Shown: one piece after another, positions 43,230-56,840 of the stretch | Numbering within the stretch: position 1 is the stretch's first letter | How the letters are laid out: the number at the start of each line of letters is the position of its first letter | DNA from: Carettochelys insculpta | Taxonomy: Eukaryota > Chordata > Testudines > Carettochelyidae | Direction: 5' to 3' | Length of the DNA stretch: 64,000 nt | NCBI RefSeq assembly: GCF_033958435.1 | Contig: NC_134138.1 | Location: forward strand, 190,933,298 to 190,997,297 | Notes under the pieces: generated by a model | Seen by the model: only the letters and a program-made list of their open reading frames with translations | Databases searched by the model: none | Told to the model about the DNA's origin: nothing | Translations under genes and position numbers: made by a program

Positions 43230-45250
43230 ATTGTTGTTGCTAATGGTTCCTGTTCCTCAAACTCATGGAACAGAACATGAGGGATACAGGTTGTTCATGC
43301 TGGTGCAGCACCAAAGAGGGAAGACTGCCTGTTCCATTTCCTTCTCCTTTTGTTCCTGCATCAGTAGGGGAGCACCAGAATCTGGCCTCTTACCTACTGA
43401 AGCCAGGTCTGAAATTCAGTCATCTCTGGGGTACAGTGTTAGAAGTACAAACCAATGCTACACTATTGCTTGGGGCATTTCTATTAATAATGCGTTGCCA
43501 GAGCCTAATCTGGCCTAAACTAGCTTCGCTCCTTCAGCTTTAATGAACCTATTCCAATCTGCCCTAGCTGAAGCTCTACAGCCAATTAGACTGCAGGGGA
43601 AATTTTGTATGGGCACCATATTACTACCTTAATTGGAGCTTACTAAGAACAACTCTTATTTTTGTGAAAAGCGACAGAGATTTGCGATGACCACAAACTG
43701 CCAGGGCCTTGGTTTTAAGTCCTGTTGAACAGACAGCCCTTCCAGCAGCACAGGGCCCCTCACAACTTGCTGGGTCAATAGATCAATAACAGCTCTGAGT
43801 GAGCGGCACACCTGATGACCCACCACTGCCTGCATCTCACTGGGTTTCCCAACTAAGTAGTGGCTAGGCCCAGTCTTAACGTATTAAGATTTTATGACTG
43901 TGGCTTTATGATGCATGCGTGAATCTGGACAAACTGCCGCAACAGGTTTATACAGGATTAACCACTTATGCATTCAAAAGGCCGCTGCTGTGAGTTATGT
44001 ATTTACTTTGTTAGTGAAAAATGTGCCATGGTAATATCAACAGAGAGCAGCTAGCACATAATATTTACTGCTGAACTAGACTGTTTTCTAGCTGTGGTCC
44101 AACACTTGGAGTGGGAATCTTCAAAATTACTATTAATGTCATCTATTTACAGCATAATTGGAACAAGCATAATTATTCTTAAATGTTATAGTCTAACTGC
44201 ATATGGTTAGTGTTAAGTGGGATGAAAGGTAAGATTATACACATAAATGAGACAGGCTTTTCCCTCCAGCTTCACAATTAAAACAGATTATTGGTCTCAC
44301 CCCCCCCCACCCCACAAGAATGTATGTAAACAAGTAGCTAAATGGTATGAGTCTTTCTCTTCCCTCACTCTACTTTCCAGATGGGTGAGAGGATATACAA
44401 AGGTCCGCATTCAAACGCCACAGCATATCAAACCACTTGTGTTTCTAGGCTTCCTACAAAGAGACGATGATTTCTTACACAAACTGCCTTAGCCCCAGTG
44501 GCCGCTCACCCTGTGATCCTCCTCTGCATTGCACAGGTTCAGCAAGGAGCTCAGGGTGGCCACTCAAAATAGCAATAGCTGTGCTTCCCAAAGCTCGTAC
44601 CATCCTGTTCCTTTCTCCTCTCCCTTCCCAGTAGTCTCTTGGGGGGTCCAGCCAGAGAATAGGAAAACCTAGTTGGAGTGAAAAGATTGCACTTCCGCTA
44701 TGGGTACGGAGCAGTGCACAGGGCTGGGACTTAAAAGTGGAGCTGCCCTATTTTAATAGAACTCTTAATTTCAACCATGACTCAGCATATTCTACATTTC
44801 CCTCACTGTCCTCCAGTTAGGCACCTTGGCCAAGACCTCTTATTTCAAGAGAATCCCCATTTGTAGTAGAGAAATTAAGCTCATAGGAATCCTATTTTCT
44901 TATAAAAGACAACCATGTTTTAGTAGCAGAACTCAAAAAGTTATCGGTGTGTATATGGGTGGGATATCAAAATGTGTCTGTTATGGTAATTTGGGAATTA
45001 GAATCAAGACTGTCCTCTGCAAAGGAATTTGAAACAACTGGAAAAGTCAGCAATTACTAGAAAAGTCCTGTAAAAAGAAAGAAAAAAGTGCACGTGGCGC
45101 TCGTAACAGAATATCTTTTGTAGATTGACGCAGAAGTTGTATGTCCACTGAGCTGAAATAAAAAAAGAAAACGCTTCATTCTACCATTTTTAACTAAACA
45201 CAGAGAAATAGAAGCTCATCCAGTACACACTACTGAATAGCTAACGAAAA
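43230..45250. other. Intergenic, nothing recognised
   Basis: Mostly AT-rich. The 129-codon frame at 43129-43518 has no family features. A C run lies at 44300-44310. Confidence 0.5.
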
Positions 45251-45254
45251 GATA

Positions 45255-45690
45255 AAAACAACAAGGAGTTCTGTGGCACCCTAGGACACTAATAAATTTA
45301 TTAGGGCATAAACTTTCATGGGCTGCAGTTCACTTCATCAGATGCATGAAGTGGAATCCTCAGTCTGTCAGGGGATTTATACAGAGATGCAAATGTCATG
45401 TCAGTGCTAATGAGGCTAATTCAGCTGGGTCGGATGTAGTTCACTTCTAACAGTGATAAGAAGGTGAGACTGTCTAAAGTGGAGAATTACTTATTGTAAG
45501 GATAGAGCCATTCTCAGTCCCTAGTCACACTCATTCTGATGGTGTCAAGTGTGCATATGAATTTCCGCTCAGCAGTTTCACGCTGCAGTCTGTTTTTGAA
45601 CTTCTTTTGCTGAAGTATGGCAACTTTCTAGTCTGCTACTGTGCGTCCAGGGAGATGAAAGTGTTAAGGTACCGCCAGACTCCTCATTGT
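45255..45690 (+). mobile_element. Longer copy of the hammerhead-like retroposon family
   Basis: CAACAAGGAGTTCTGTGGCACC and GGGCATAAACTTTCATGGGCTGCAG match the arm of R2/R4. It then continues into about 330 bp not present in the short copies (CAGTCTGTTTTTGAACTTCTTTTGCTGAAG, CTAGTCTGCTACTGTGCGTCCAGGG). This suggests the short copies come from one end of a longer element. The complement of 45316-45345 reads CTGATGAAGTGAACTGCAGCCCATGAAA, the hammerhead-like core with a decayed stem. No second arm. Confidence 0.6.
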
Positions 45691-47400
45691 TTATGCAGAC
45701 ACAGAGTAAAATGGCTAACTGTCTGAAACTAGAAAAAAGGAGAGCTGATCATGTTAATAAGAAACTAATGAAACCTTATGGCTAGTCAGCAGTAAATCAT
45801 AGCCCTTTTGTCTCAAACACCTCAATACAATGGCTGTTCAGCACTCAGATTCATGAGACGGTCAAGGTTATACTTCAGTTTTATGGTCTCCTTGTTATGG
45901 CTTGGCACGAATAAGAGGTTTTGCTATGATCTTGAATGTACTTCAGTTGCTCCACTGTTTGGACCATTCTGTGCTGGATAATTCTCCCTCTTGAATAAAT
46001 TGCTTCTGAAAGACTTTCTGTGAAGATAACCCTTTTTTCCTCTATATATGAATGAAGCATTCTTAAGCAGTTAAACTATTTGTTAACATCTGTTGCTTTC
46101 TGAAAGTTAAGGCTAATGTTTTCAAAGCTGAATGCACAGGAATACAGAGTAAAGTGCCTAACAGGGCACAGAAGGGGATCTTGTAAGAGGCAGATGGAGT
46201 TCAAGGAGGAGAAAGGGATGTAAGATTTCTAAGAGTATCTTTACATTTAAACACAGACCAACAGGATAAGATTTCCTATTTTGCAGTTTCCTGACAGTTG
46301 CCTTCAGAGTCCACTGGGAGGTTCTCCTCACCTGCTTGTAACTTAGATGAGGGCAGTTCATCTTAAAAACTAGAGGGTGTTACTAGACTTTCCCATTACT
46401 GGTGCCCACATTTTGTGGAAATGGTAGAATTAGGAAGGTTCCACTTCTGCTTGCGGGGAAAGGTAAGAAAAGGGCTTTGGTGCCATCATATGTGTATGAG
46501 GCACGCCCACCAGACTACACAAGGTGCCATGCACAAGAGGGGTTAGGTGAGCAGCACACCGCCTCTGCTAAGGAAGCTTGTGACCTTGCAGACTCCCTCA
46601 GTCACCGTGAAAGAAGGAAGGAAGCTAGATAACCCACTCAGGCACTGCACGACTGCATGCCCACTTCAGCTTTTCTCTGCCAAGTCCCAGCTTTGTTTTG
46701 ACCCAAACAGCGTGTTCATGAGAAGGAGGAAACTTAAAAACTGAGAGGAAAGGAAAAGTGATTCAACTTTAAGACAGACTGCTGGTGGTTTATTTTCATT
46801 AGCATTGATTTTCATATGGTGTGGCAGCCTGATCTTGCTACTGACTGCATCTAAAATGGCATGTATGCTGATGGTGCCTTAAAATGCATACCATTCAAAA
46901 ATGAAAATGAAATGCAGAAACACTTTGACCTCAAAGAAAGGAGATGAAAGTGACAATGCATTGACCTGAACATTTCAGAGCTGCAAAAGAGAGCCAATTT
47001 GAATTAGATTATTAAAAGTAAAATAGAAAATACCTAGTATCCAAAGTAGTATTATCCTTCCCTGCTCGTATAACATGTAAAACAGTGTTTCTTTTCATTT
47101 ACTGAAGATTGGGGCCTCACGCTAGGTCAGATGTGGGCCATAATTTTTGATGGGGGAGCCACTCCATTAATTTGGTAAGTGGTCAAGGGCCACATTCTTC
47201 CATGATATTAACGGAGGCAGTGCAGGGTCTGGGATGGAGTGTGGGCACAGAAGGGAGTCTGGGGTAAGGGATTGGGGTGTAGGAGGGGGTGTGGGAACTG
47301 GAAGAGAGAGTTTGTGTGAAGGAAGCGGTTGTGACCTGGAGCTAGGAAACCATGACAGCCTCTCCCTCTCCCTTTCCCTTCCTCCCCTGGGCTCTCAGCA
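45691..47400. other. Intergenic
   Basis: No gene supported. Bases 47120-47330 (GTGGGCCATAATTTTTGATGGGGGAGCC) may be a hAT-type remnant. Confidence 0.45.
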
Positions 47401-47406
47401 TTCATA

Positions 47407-48117
47407 GGCCGCGTCTACACGTGCACGCTACTTCGAAGTAGCGGCGCCAACTTCGAAATAGTGCCTGTCACGGCTACACGTGTTGGGCGCTATTTCGAAG
47501 TTGAAATCGACGTTAGGTGGCGAGACGTCGAAGTCACTAACCCCATGAGGGGATGGGAATAGCGCCCTCCTTCGAAGTTGAACGTCGAAGTAGGGCACGT
47601 GTAGACGATCCACGTCCCGCAACATCAAAATAGCGGGGTCCGCCATGGCAGCCATCAGCTGAGGGGTTGAGAGATGCTCTCTCTCCAGCTCCTGCGGGGC
47701 TCTATGGTCACCGTGTGCAGCAGCCCTTAGCCCAGGGCTTCTGGCTGCTGCTGCTGCAGCTGGGGATCCATGCTGCATGCACAGGGTCTGCAACCAGTTG
47801 TCGGCTCTGTGGATCTTGTGTTGTTTAGTGCAACTGTGTCTGGGAGGGGCCCTTTAAGGGAGCGGCTTGCTGTTGAGTCCGCCCTGTGACCCTGTCTGCA
47901 GCTGATCCTGGCACCCTTATTTCGATGTGTGCTACTTTGGCGTGGAGACGTTACCTTGCAGCGCCTATTTCGATGTGGTGCTGCCCAACGTCGAAGTTGA
48001 ACGTCGACGTTGCCAGCCCTGGAGGACGTGTAGACATTATTCATCGAAATAGACTATTTCGATGTCGGTACATTGAAATAAGCTATTTCGATGTAGCATG
48101 CACGTGTAGACGTAGCC
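47407..48117 (-). mobile_element. Harbinger-derived MITE copy D (711 bp)
   Basis: GGCCGCGTCTACACGTG at the left, GTGTAGACGTAGCC at the right, ATA duplication at 47404-47406 and 48118-48120. It is about 30 bp longer than copies A-C because of an extra ATTGAAATAAGCTATTTCGATG-like segment near 48070-48095. Minus strand carries the family's 105-codon and 121-codon frames. Confidence 0.88.
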
Positions 48118-48194
48118 ATAGAGACATACATGGCCTCTCAGCTTGCTTTCTGAGCTCTAAATGCAGGTAGGGCAGGCAGGGAGCCAGTTGAGGA

Positions 48195-48425
48195 TACGTC
48201 TACATTTACTGGGAGGTTGACACACTGGTGGTCAATCTTCTGGCGTTCGATTTAGCGCACATAGTGGGCCTGCACTAAATGTAACTGTCATGGCCCTGCT
48301 GTCAAAAATGGTGCTCCTGGTAATTGTGAAGAGTAAAGGAAGTTGCTCGGAGAGTTTCTCTGATCAACCTCCCACTGTGGGGATGGTGACAAAAATCGAT
48401 TTTAGATACATCGACTTCAACTATC
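48195..48425. mobile_element. MITE fragment
   Basis: GATACGTCTACATTTACTGGG at the left, AATCGATTTTAGATACATCGAC near the right; typical MITE start but no recognisable right terminus. Confidence 0.4.
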
Positions 48426-49312
48426 CAGTTCTTGTAGCTGGATCTGTGTATCTAAAATGGATGTTTATCCTCTAGTTTTGACCTTACTCAAGCCTTCTAT
48501 GGGCTAGATCCAGCAGTTTGGCAGGACATATCTGGCCCACGAGCAGTACTTGCCTGGCCAGGTGCTAGGTCCTCACAAATGTGCGGGGTCAGATTTCCAA
48601 GTACTCAGTATCCACACAAGTGATGGATTTTCAAAACAAGCTCAGCTCTCATTTAGGAATTCAGATAAGAATTAAATTTACGAAACTACTCAGCAGATTT
48701 TCGAAAGACCTCAACATCCAACAAGCAGAGCTCTTCTGAAAATCTGGCTCTTTGCATTTGTGCCTATACAATCATTGGGACCTAAGCAGTTTTGAAAATC
48801 TGGTCCTGAGTGTAAGAGCTGGGCAATTTTGGAAAGCCTGGCCATAATAAAAGACAGTCCCTGCAATGAAGAGTATACATTTGACACAGACAAGCCAGAT
48901 ATAGGCTAAGAGAAAACAAGTGTATAATGGCATTTTGTTTTTATTAGGATGATATAAAGAAGAAATAGTTTGACCCTTTGTCAAAAACTCAAACCAATTC
49001 AAACCTTTGCTTGGGTGAGAGCATTTTCAAGTGAAGATTATTTTCTTAAATAAAAACTGCTGCAGGAGCGATAGCAGAACCTCAAAAGCTCTGAAGTTCA
49101 GGTGTGAATGAGTTCTGATTTGGAATGGAGAATATGTTGCTGTAAGATCTTGATAAAGTGCTTTGAGCTGTATGAATAAAAAGCTCTCTGGAGCTCAATT
49201 TCTGTAAAATGGTAGTGGCAATCCTTCCTTTGTGTTTTCTTGGTTATTTAGATGTCAGCCTATGTAGGGAGGGGAATGATCTCCACGAGTCTGTATAAAA
49301 ATTTCATTTTAG

Positions 49313-49395
49313 GGCTACGTCTACACTAGTCCCTTGTTTTTGAAAGGGGCATGGTAATGAGTGAGGTTGGAAGATGCTAATGAGGTGCTGCCATA
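49313..49395 (+). mobile_element. MITE left-end fragment
   Basis: GGGCTACGTCTACACTAGTCCC followed by TTTTTGAAAGGGGCATGGTAATGAG, the left arm of a common turtle MITE; the right arm is absent. Confidence 0.5.
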
Positions 49396-49399
49396 TGAG

Positions 49400-50734
49400 T
49401 TTAAAATTTTATTGTGTGTCAGTTTCATGGGAAAGATAATGCAGCATTTCCATTAACCTGTTTCAGGGACAGAGAGTGTATTTAAACAGAGACATGGCCA
49501 CAAAGATTTTAATCCAAAAGACTATTAGGCACGTATGGATGAGTCTACAACTAAATGGTGTCAGTACTGATTTTCCTTCTTTTTATTACCTACTCACCTG
49601 GCTCATACTGATTTTTATTTATTAACATTATATCTTGATGCACTGTTAAAGCAAAGACACATTGCACCTAAAGAGGTGGCAGAAAGATAGCCACACAAAT
49701 TACAGAGAAAGATGGAAAGATGAAACACTGGGAACTGGAGAGATCATTTTTAAAAAATTAAATTAAAATTAATTTAATTTTAAAAGTCAAGCAAACTAAT
49801 GAAAAATAAAAAATGCCAAATGTTCCACACAAAAATCACACATTGAGTATTATATACATGGGTTGCAATCAATACCAGAAATTACGGATCTGTCCATACT
49901 GCATGGACTGCAGGGATTGTCTTAAAAAACAAGCAAACAGACAAACAAAAATGTGTTGAGCCATTTATGGATGAATTGTATCTATACTTTAGTATAAAAG
50001 CTATTTTTATACAAATAGAGCTGGAGTTGTATCGACAGAAACCAACATGAGAGTTAAGTGTTCCTCTCACAGTGTTCTGTACCAAGATCCACACAAGACT
50101 ATTGCAGCTCAGATATTTGAAAGGCAAGTTAACCTTTGCAACAGAAGACATTGTGCCAAAGTGCTGGACAAGAGCTGTGTTTCCATGGTTATGAGAAGAC
50201 TAGGTGCAACACAGAATGCTTGCAGACTAACCTGTGAGGGTCACCCAGGGTAACAATGTAATGTTGCTTAGCTCTTTGCATATTACACATTTATACATTC
50301 ACATATACCGTAGTAAACTAATTGTTAAAGGGATGGTTTCACAAAAGAGGACTGCAGATGCAAAGCTTGGTATGGGAGGTAGACCATTTTTTCCAAGACA
50401 TCAAAGGGCATCATGTGTGATACAGAAGACAAAAGGAAGTTGAAAAATTTCACTAAAAATGTGGCGTGTAAAAAGGGTACAAAAAGAGAAAAGCAAATTA
50501 CAACAGCAACTACAACTGGAACAAATATTCTAAATCTAGGACAAGCGATTCCAACTGCAACTCATCAGCCCATTTCTGATGGTTCTTTTACACCCTGCAT
50601 GGTCTACTGATGACACACAAAGGGGTCCATCCAATTGTTTTAACCACGTAAGTAGACCCACAGGTGACCAGGATTGTGGCTGCTTTTACCAACATTCATG
50701 GTTGGTAGGTCAACATTCATGTTTCAAATGATTT

Positions 50735-50766
<32 letters not shown>

Positions 50767-53700
50767 AAGCAATACATATATATTTAAAGCAATTCCCTAG
50801 AGTACTATACATTAGAAGCTCAGGAGGTACTGAACATACAGCAGTCAGAGGCATGCTTTAGGCACTGACTCTGCTTTAGTAATAGGAAAGAGCAGGAGTG
50901 CTTACAGCTTTGCTGGGCCTCGGGCACAATGTTTGCATGTGGAGAGCAGATGTGTGCTCCAGGAAGGGGTGGGGCCTCTGGTGGAAGGGGCGTGGCTGCA
51001 CGGCTTGGAATGTGCCATGCCAATCCCCTCCATTCAGCCCTCAGAGCCGCCTGAAGCATATTATGTGGTGATCCAGCAGTGATTTAAATGGCCCAGGGCA
51101 ACTGCCCTTTTTGCCCCGCTCCCCCACTTAGCAGGCCTGGGAGAGGGAAAAAAAGGAAGATGTCAAATGGCTGTGTGATCTGTTTGTTTATAAGTACACT
51201 ACATTTGATCAGTGATATAAGTGAGCAGGTTTGCATCAAAAGAAGAGCTCCCCTTCACTTACAGGATCCTGATTAAATCAACCCCAACTACCCACCTCCC
51301 ACCACCCTTTTATTTTCTGGTGATGAAATGTTCAGAGGAGAGGTTTTAAAAATTGTTATTCCTACTTAATTTCCGTACAGATCTAAAATACCAAGAGAAA
51401 TCTTGTGGTATTTCTAGCCCAACTTTGTAGACTCAAAAGGTTTGAATAGTTCAGATACGTATCAGAGGACCTCTGACCCTCTGAAGGTTACACTTATCCT
51501 TAGGGAGCTTAACATTAAAGTGTTTGAAGCTACCCGAGATCCGGCAATTTATGAAGTAGTCCTGGGAATGAAAGGGTGGTGGAGGTTGTCTGAGAGGTGC
51601 TGCTTGCACATCCACTCCACCCTTCGACTCTGCTAACCACTATATGATGGTGCTATCACAAGGATACACATTTAAACACCCTCTCCAGAGCTTATTGGAG
51701 ATAAAGTCTATTTTTAGCAGAGGAGAGGAGAGTTCCTCTGTGATGCTGAATAGTAATCACCTCTCCAACAACTCACTATTTATACATAAATTGTGGGCCC
51801 AGCTATGCCAACGCCGAACTTTTGTACAAAGTGAGGGCCAAGCATACTGAACATCCTTCTCTCTAACGTAAGCAGTAAGATTGAGAAGGTGCTGTAGCTT
51901 TGGGCACCCTAAGCAAATATATTTTGGACTCCCCCTACAACACTTACTCAGAAAAGAACAAATTGGTGTCCCTTGAGCTGTGCAGGGGCCTAAGAAATTA
52001 CCTAGTCTGCTTACACTTAGGGGTGGCTTTGCAGTAAGATATATCATCTGACAGATATTTTGGCAGGTTATCTAAATAAAGCTGAACAATACTGTGAGTA
52101 GTGAGCTGTGTAACTGAAAAGAAGTGGTCTTGCTATTTTCCTTATCTTGCACCTTTAACTATAGAGGTAAGCTGTAGGAGCAGCTGCCGTTTTGTGTTTC
52201 CAGGCCTGCCGACAGGCCCTGGAACCCAGTGATTCAGAAGGATCAGCCAGGCCCTGCAGGTTGCTATTAGAGCTCCAAGCAATGTGATCTGGGCAGCTCT
52301 CTGGGCTGGCTGGCAGGTGAGCGAGAGCAGCACAGTGGGCTGCGGGCAGCGCTGAGGCCTAGCTGTTCCTACCATGCCTTTTCTGTGAAGTCCAGTCCCT
52401 GTAAGGGGCACTGAGTCAGGACCTCACTACCTTCCCCATGGGCCGGGCAAGTCTCTTGCCCCCCATGCCATGACTCACTTCTGATATAAACAGAGTGAAT
52501 CACTGTGGTCTCTTTCTCTTCCTCCCTCCTGCACAATTTCTACTTTCATTTTGGTTTTTTTTGTTGTTTACCTTAATATGAAATAAGCCATGTGTTTTGT
52601 TCTTTGCTTTTGGAGACAAATGGCAATGCATACAGCAGGTGCACACAAAGTTCATTCTCACTTCAGTGGTATTAACAGTTCTAGCACTGTTCTCCATTTT
52701 CAGCACCAGGAATCTCTCTGGAACTGTTTACACCTCCAAAAACAGCACAATTTTCCCAGTGCCTGCAAAGTATTTAATTAAATATGCTAAGTATGATTAT
52801 TAGAGCTGGTCAGGAATTTTCCATTAGAATGATTTCCATAGGAAAATATAGCTTCTACAAAATCATATTGATTGAAAAACGGTTTTCTATTGGGAAAAGG
52901 TAAATGAAACATTTAGTTTCAGTTGGTTTGATTGAAATTAGAACATTTGTCTTACCAAAAGAGTTCTTTTGACTCAGTTCAAGAACAGTTTAAACTGTAT
53001 TTCTGTATAATCACACTGTCTCATGAGATCTTTAGTGTATCTTACGCCCCATTGTCTTTGATTACCGGGAATCCCTAAAGAAAAAATGTGAGAGCATATT
53101 TGAGGTATGGTATGTGCTCAGAGTCGTGTGGCCCTGGGTTTTTAATGGGAGTTGCAGTCCAGCCAGGAAGCCTGACCCACAGGGGAGAATGGGGACATGT
53201 GGGTTCTGAAGTACAATTCCCAGAAAACAACACAGCATACTGATAATGTATTTTAAGTTGAAAGGACTTGAAGTGCATTGGGTAAAAATGTTTTGGTTTG
53301 GAACTCTCACAATTTTTCAAGTCAGTTGAAAAAGGTGAAATGAAGCATGCAGAGTATTTCCAAATCCGAATTGTTCAGAATTTATGATCCACAAGAAGTC
53401 TTGGAATTTGATGTGGACAGAATCAAATGTTGAAATATCAGATTTTCCCATGTGATGGAGATTCTGAATTCGCTCTGCTCTAAAAAAATTAAAATTAATA
53501 AAAACTTCAAAGGTTTAAAGCACACATTAAGTTAGGACAAAAGATGTCCCTGGGCATCAAAGTAAAACCTCATGCAGGAAAGACTATAGTGCAATTAGGA
53601 GAAATAATTAGTAAATGCAGAATCTAATTAAGTCAAGGCTTTTAGAGCATAGGAGCCCAAAGCTGGAATTAACTACGTAAAACATTTTGTTCAAGGAGTT

Positions 53701-54380
53701 TTTGGTTCATGACACGATGCTTCCTTCCCCCATCTCACCATCAGTGCTATTCTCCTATAATCCTTTTGAATAAGTTTCCCTGCATGCAACTCTACATATG
53801 CAATTTTGCTATATAAGGGTTTCAAAATACATTTTTAAATCTAATGCATAAGTTTCCATTTCCACATGTGGAGGACTTACATCCCTCTATTGATGGTAAT
53901 ATAAATCAGTCGTCAGTACAGAAATAATAAAAAAGAGTCTGTGCAAAGTCTGCTTGAGGAATTAAGTAATATGATTTGGCAATTCTGCTTTACTAGCTTC
54001 TATTTAATAACAGCAAATTACAATTGACAAAGGTTTTCAGAAGTACTTAGAGATCTGGAGTGCTTGACATGAGACATTCTAACAGGGACCAGTTGTCCAT
54101 TCTTAGTATCCACTCTCTGAAAATGAGGCTTCTTTTAGGTGATGCTGCTTGGACATGCAAGAACAGAGGCACCCAGGACTACTCAGCATTTTTAGAAATG
54201 TTGGTTGTAAATATTAGTCAATTAAAGTTTGATCCTGTTGAAGTCAAGGAATCATCGGCCTGGATGAGGTGTAAAGATCAGCCTCATGCAGTTTCTTTTC
54301 TTTTGTGGTATCTGTATTACTAGAGGTCCACAGCCATGATAGTCCATTGTGCATGATGCTCTGCTGATCTCTTTGTGAAG
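49400..54380. other. Mostly unique intergenic sequence
   Basis: No gene supported. An AT palindrome (TTAAATTAAAATTAATTTAA) lies near 49756. Bases 50920-51120 are GC-richer and resemble a decayed DNA element. Nothing else recognised. Confidence 0.5.
50742..50767. repeat. (AC)13 microsatellite
   Basis: Uninterrupted AC dinucleotides preceded by TATATAT. Confidence 0.95.
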
Positions 54381-54404
54381 ATCAAGACATCCCATTGTCC
54401 ATAC

Positions 54405-54570
54405 AAAATGAAGTAGTTATTATCACCCCTAGCTTACAGATGAGGAAGCCCAGGGAGACGGAGGAAGAATGACTTGCTCAAAGTTGCAAAGGAAGCTAGT
54501 AGCAGAACCAGAAAAAGAATTTATTTGTCTGACACCTAGTCCAGGGCTTTGACCATTACACTCTCCTTTC
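54405..54570 (-). repeat. MIR/CORE-SINE-like relic
   Basis: CTTACAGATGAGGAAGCCCAGGG, ATGACTTGCTCAAAGTTGC and GCTAGTAGCAGAACC follow the complement of the MIR body in order. Confidence 0.65.
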
Positions 54571-54579
54571 AGAGGTATT

Positions 54580-56835
54580 GATACAGATCAGTATGCAATA
54601 TAATTTTTTATTTTTACTATGTCTTGCTTGCTTCTAAACAAATGACTTAAAGCAAGGGAAACAGCCATGTGAAAAGAGACCAGGGAACTGTAAAGAAGGC
54701 AAAACCTGAAACTCTTAGTTATTTCATCTTATTCTTTATACACTGTGAAGATCCCTGGGTTTTGGACTTGAGTCCATGGATCTTCAGCTAACTTGCATAT
54801 CCCAGCTTTCTGGTAGCTGGATGGGTGAATGGCTAATGCAACCCTAGCTCCAGCAGAGGTACCACCCACAGAAGTCCAGACTGGAGGACCACCTGCCCTC
54901 ACTGATTGGTCCAGCGACGCTATTTAAGCCAGAGAAAGGCACAAGAAGTTGTCTGTGCAACTGGTTGAATTCCTGGCTGACTGCTGCATTGAATTTTACC
55001 TTTGGTCTGATTCTTGAGCCAAGCTTACCTGATTTGTTTCTGATTCCTGCTTTCCTGCCCCGTTCTTGCTTTCTTGACCTCTGACCTTTGCTTCCAACTC
55101 CAGTCCTTGGATTGACTCTGATTTCAGCTCTGACACTGAGCCGTACCATTTGCCCCCTGACTCTACATCTCACCAGCCGTTCTGACCCCTAGGCTTGCTC
55201 AGACTGCTTGTCCTGCCCGCTCATGCCCTGGACGGATCTTAACACACGACATTAACTCAACTGACTTGTTTGCATCAGTGCATTGACAAATGTCTCAGAG
55301 GCTGAGGTCATTTTGGAAAATCAGTTAAAAGTGTGACTCTTTAACAAGAGGCACTTTGGTGAAATTCAGTAGTTTTTGTTTAGGCTGAACTTAATGGGAG
55401 AATTTTTTTAGTGGTACATTGACACTTAAGATTTCTGCCATGGCAGGCACAAGCAAAAAAAGAGACATACAAACTTAAGTGGATTTTTGTTATTAACTTC
55501 AAATGATGTTTCATTCAAAGTTTGATTGAAAGTACATCCTTAGGCCCCGAAAAAATCCACCGTGTGGGAATACTGGGCGGTAACATCAAGGAGATGTAAT
55601 CAGTTCTCTGGTAGCCTCAGATTGACTGCAGTGGGCAGATCACAGTTGTTGCCGAGAATTTGGCCTATAAAATAATAAACATCTATTGAATCATCTGAAA
55701 ATAAACTCCTAAAAATCAAATCAAATAAGAAAACCAACATTTATTCCTCATGAGTATCTAGTGACTGAACAACACCCATGAATTACTGTGCTGGAATATA
55801 ACCAGGCCGCACACAGACTACATATGTAATCCCACACACTGGGAGGAACAGAAAATCATCTCCTGTCAAGAAGTAACAGTCTAGAATTAACTGTACTGAC
55901 CTATGAGAAAGTTCTCAGATACCAGTAATTAAAATTTAATTATGTCAGCTGTCTATCACAGGACTATCACGGACAAGTTTGGGGAATTTTCATAGTTAGC
56001 AGGGTTGGATGTAATGCTCCATGTGGCTAGTTTAATTATATTCTGGCAGTGTGTTGGCCACGCTAGGTGCAGTACTACAAACTTCTATTTCTGTGCTCTG
56101 TGTCCATGTTGTGGAACTCATTTATGTTTCAATATAAATATCGAATTATTTTTGTACCATTCCTTTAAATTTACTTAGCATTCAAGTACTAATAAATCTG
56201 CTGAGATATAAATCTCATTTCCAAGATGATCTGGAAATCACCTAGCTTCCTGGAAATTTTTTTTAATTGTGCCAAAAGTTGTGGGTTAACGCACCAGAGA
56301 AAATGTCCTTAAAAGTCAATACATTGAAGCTTCTGTTGCAAGACAAAGAGTAAGGTCTATACTGAGATTTACCAGGAATAACCATGGTAACAGACATCAG
56401 ATTCACTCAGGGAAACAAAGCATCTACAAAACATCTGTGATTGCCATTTTTAAATGGATGAACTTGAATTTTAATAAGGAACATCAAGAAATCCTACCAT
56501 GTTTTCATTCAAAAAACGGTTCTATAAGATACATATGCATATGAACTTTATGGAGTCTAGACTTCCTTCATCTTATCGTGACTACTCAGCTGCACAGTAT
56601 GATAGAAAACCACTAGAGCTCAAGGGCCAAATTTATGGCTGATGTAATTCCATTATATTCAGTGAAGCTATTTATATTAAGGAAGTATTTGCTCCTAGAG
56701 CAGTGCAAAATTACACCTCTAAGTCTGGCAACTTCCTGCTGAGCAATAAACCTCTGGAACACAAAAACTAGCAGACAGTCACAGGGCTTCAGATGGGCTT
56801 TGTCAGCCAACACTCTGGTACCAACAGTACTCCTA
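54580..56835. other. Intergenic
   Basis: No gene or clear repeat. A 109-codon minus frame (54844-55173) is Arg/Gly/Ser-rich without family features. Confidence 0.45.
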
Positions 56836-56840
56836 TAATA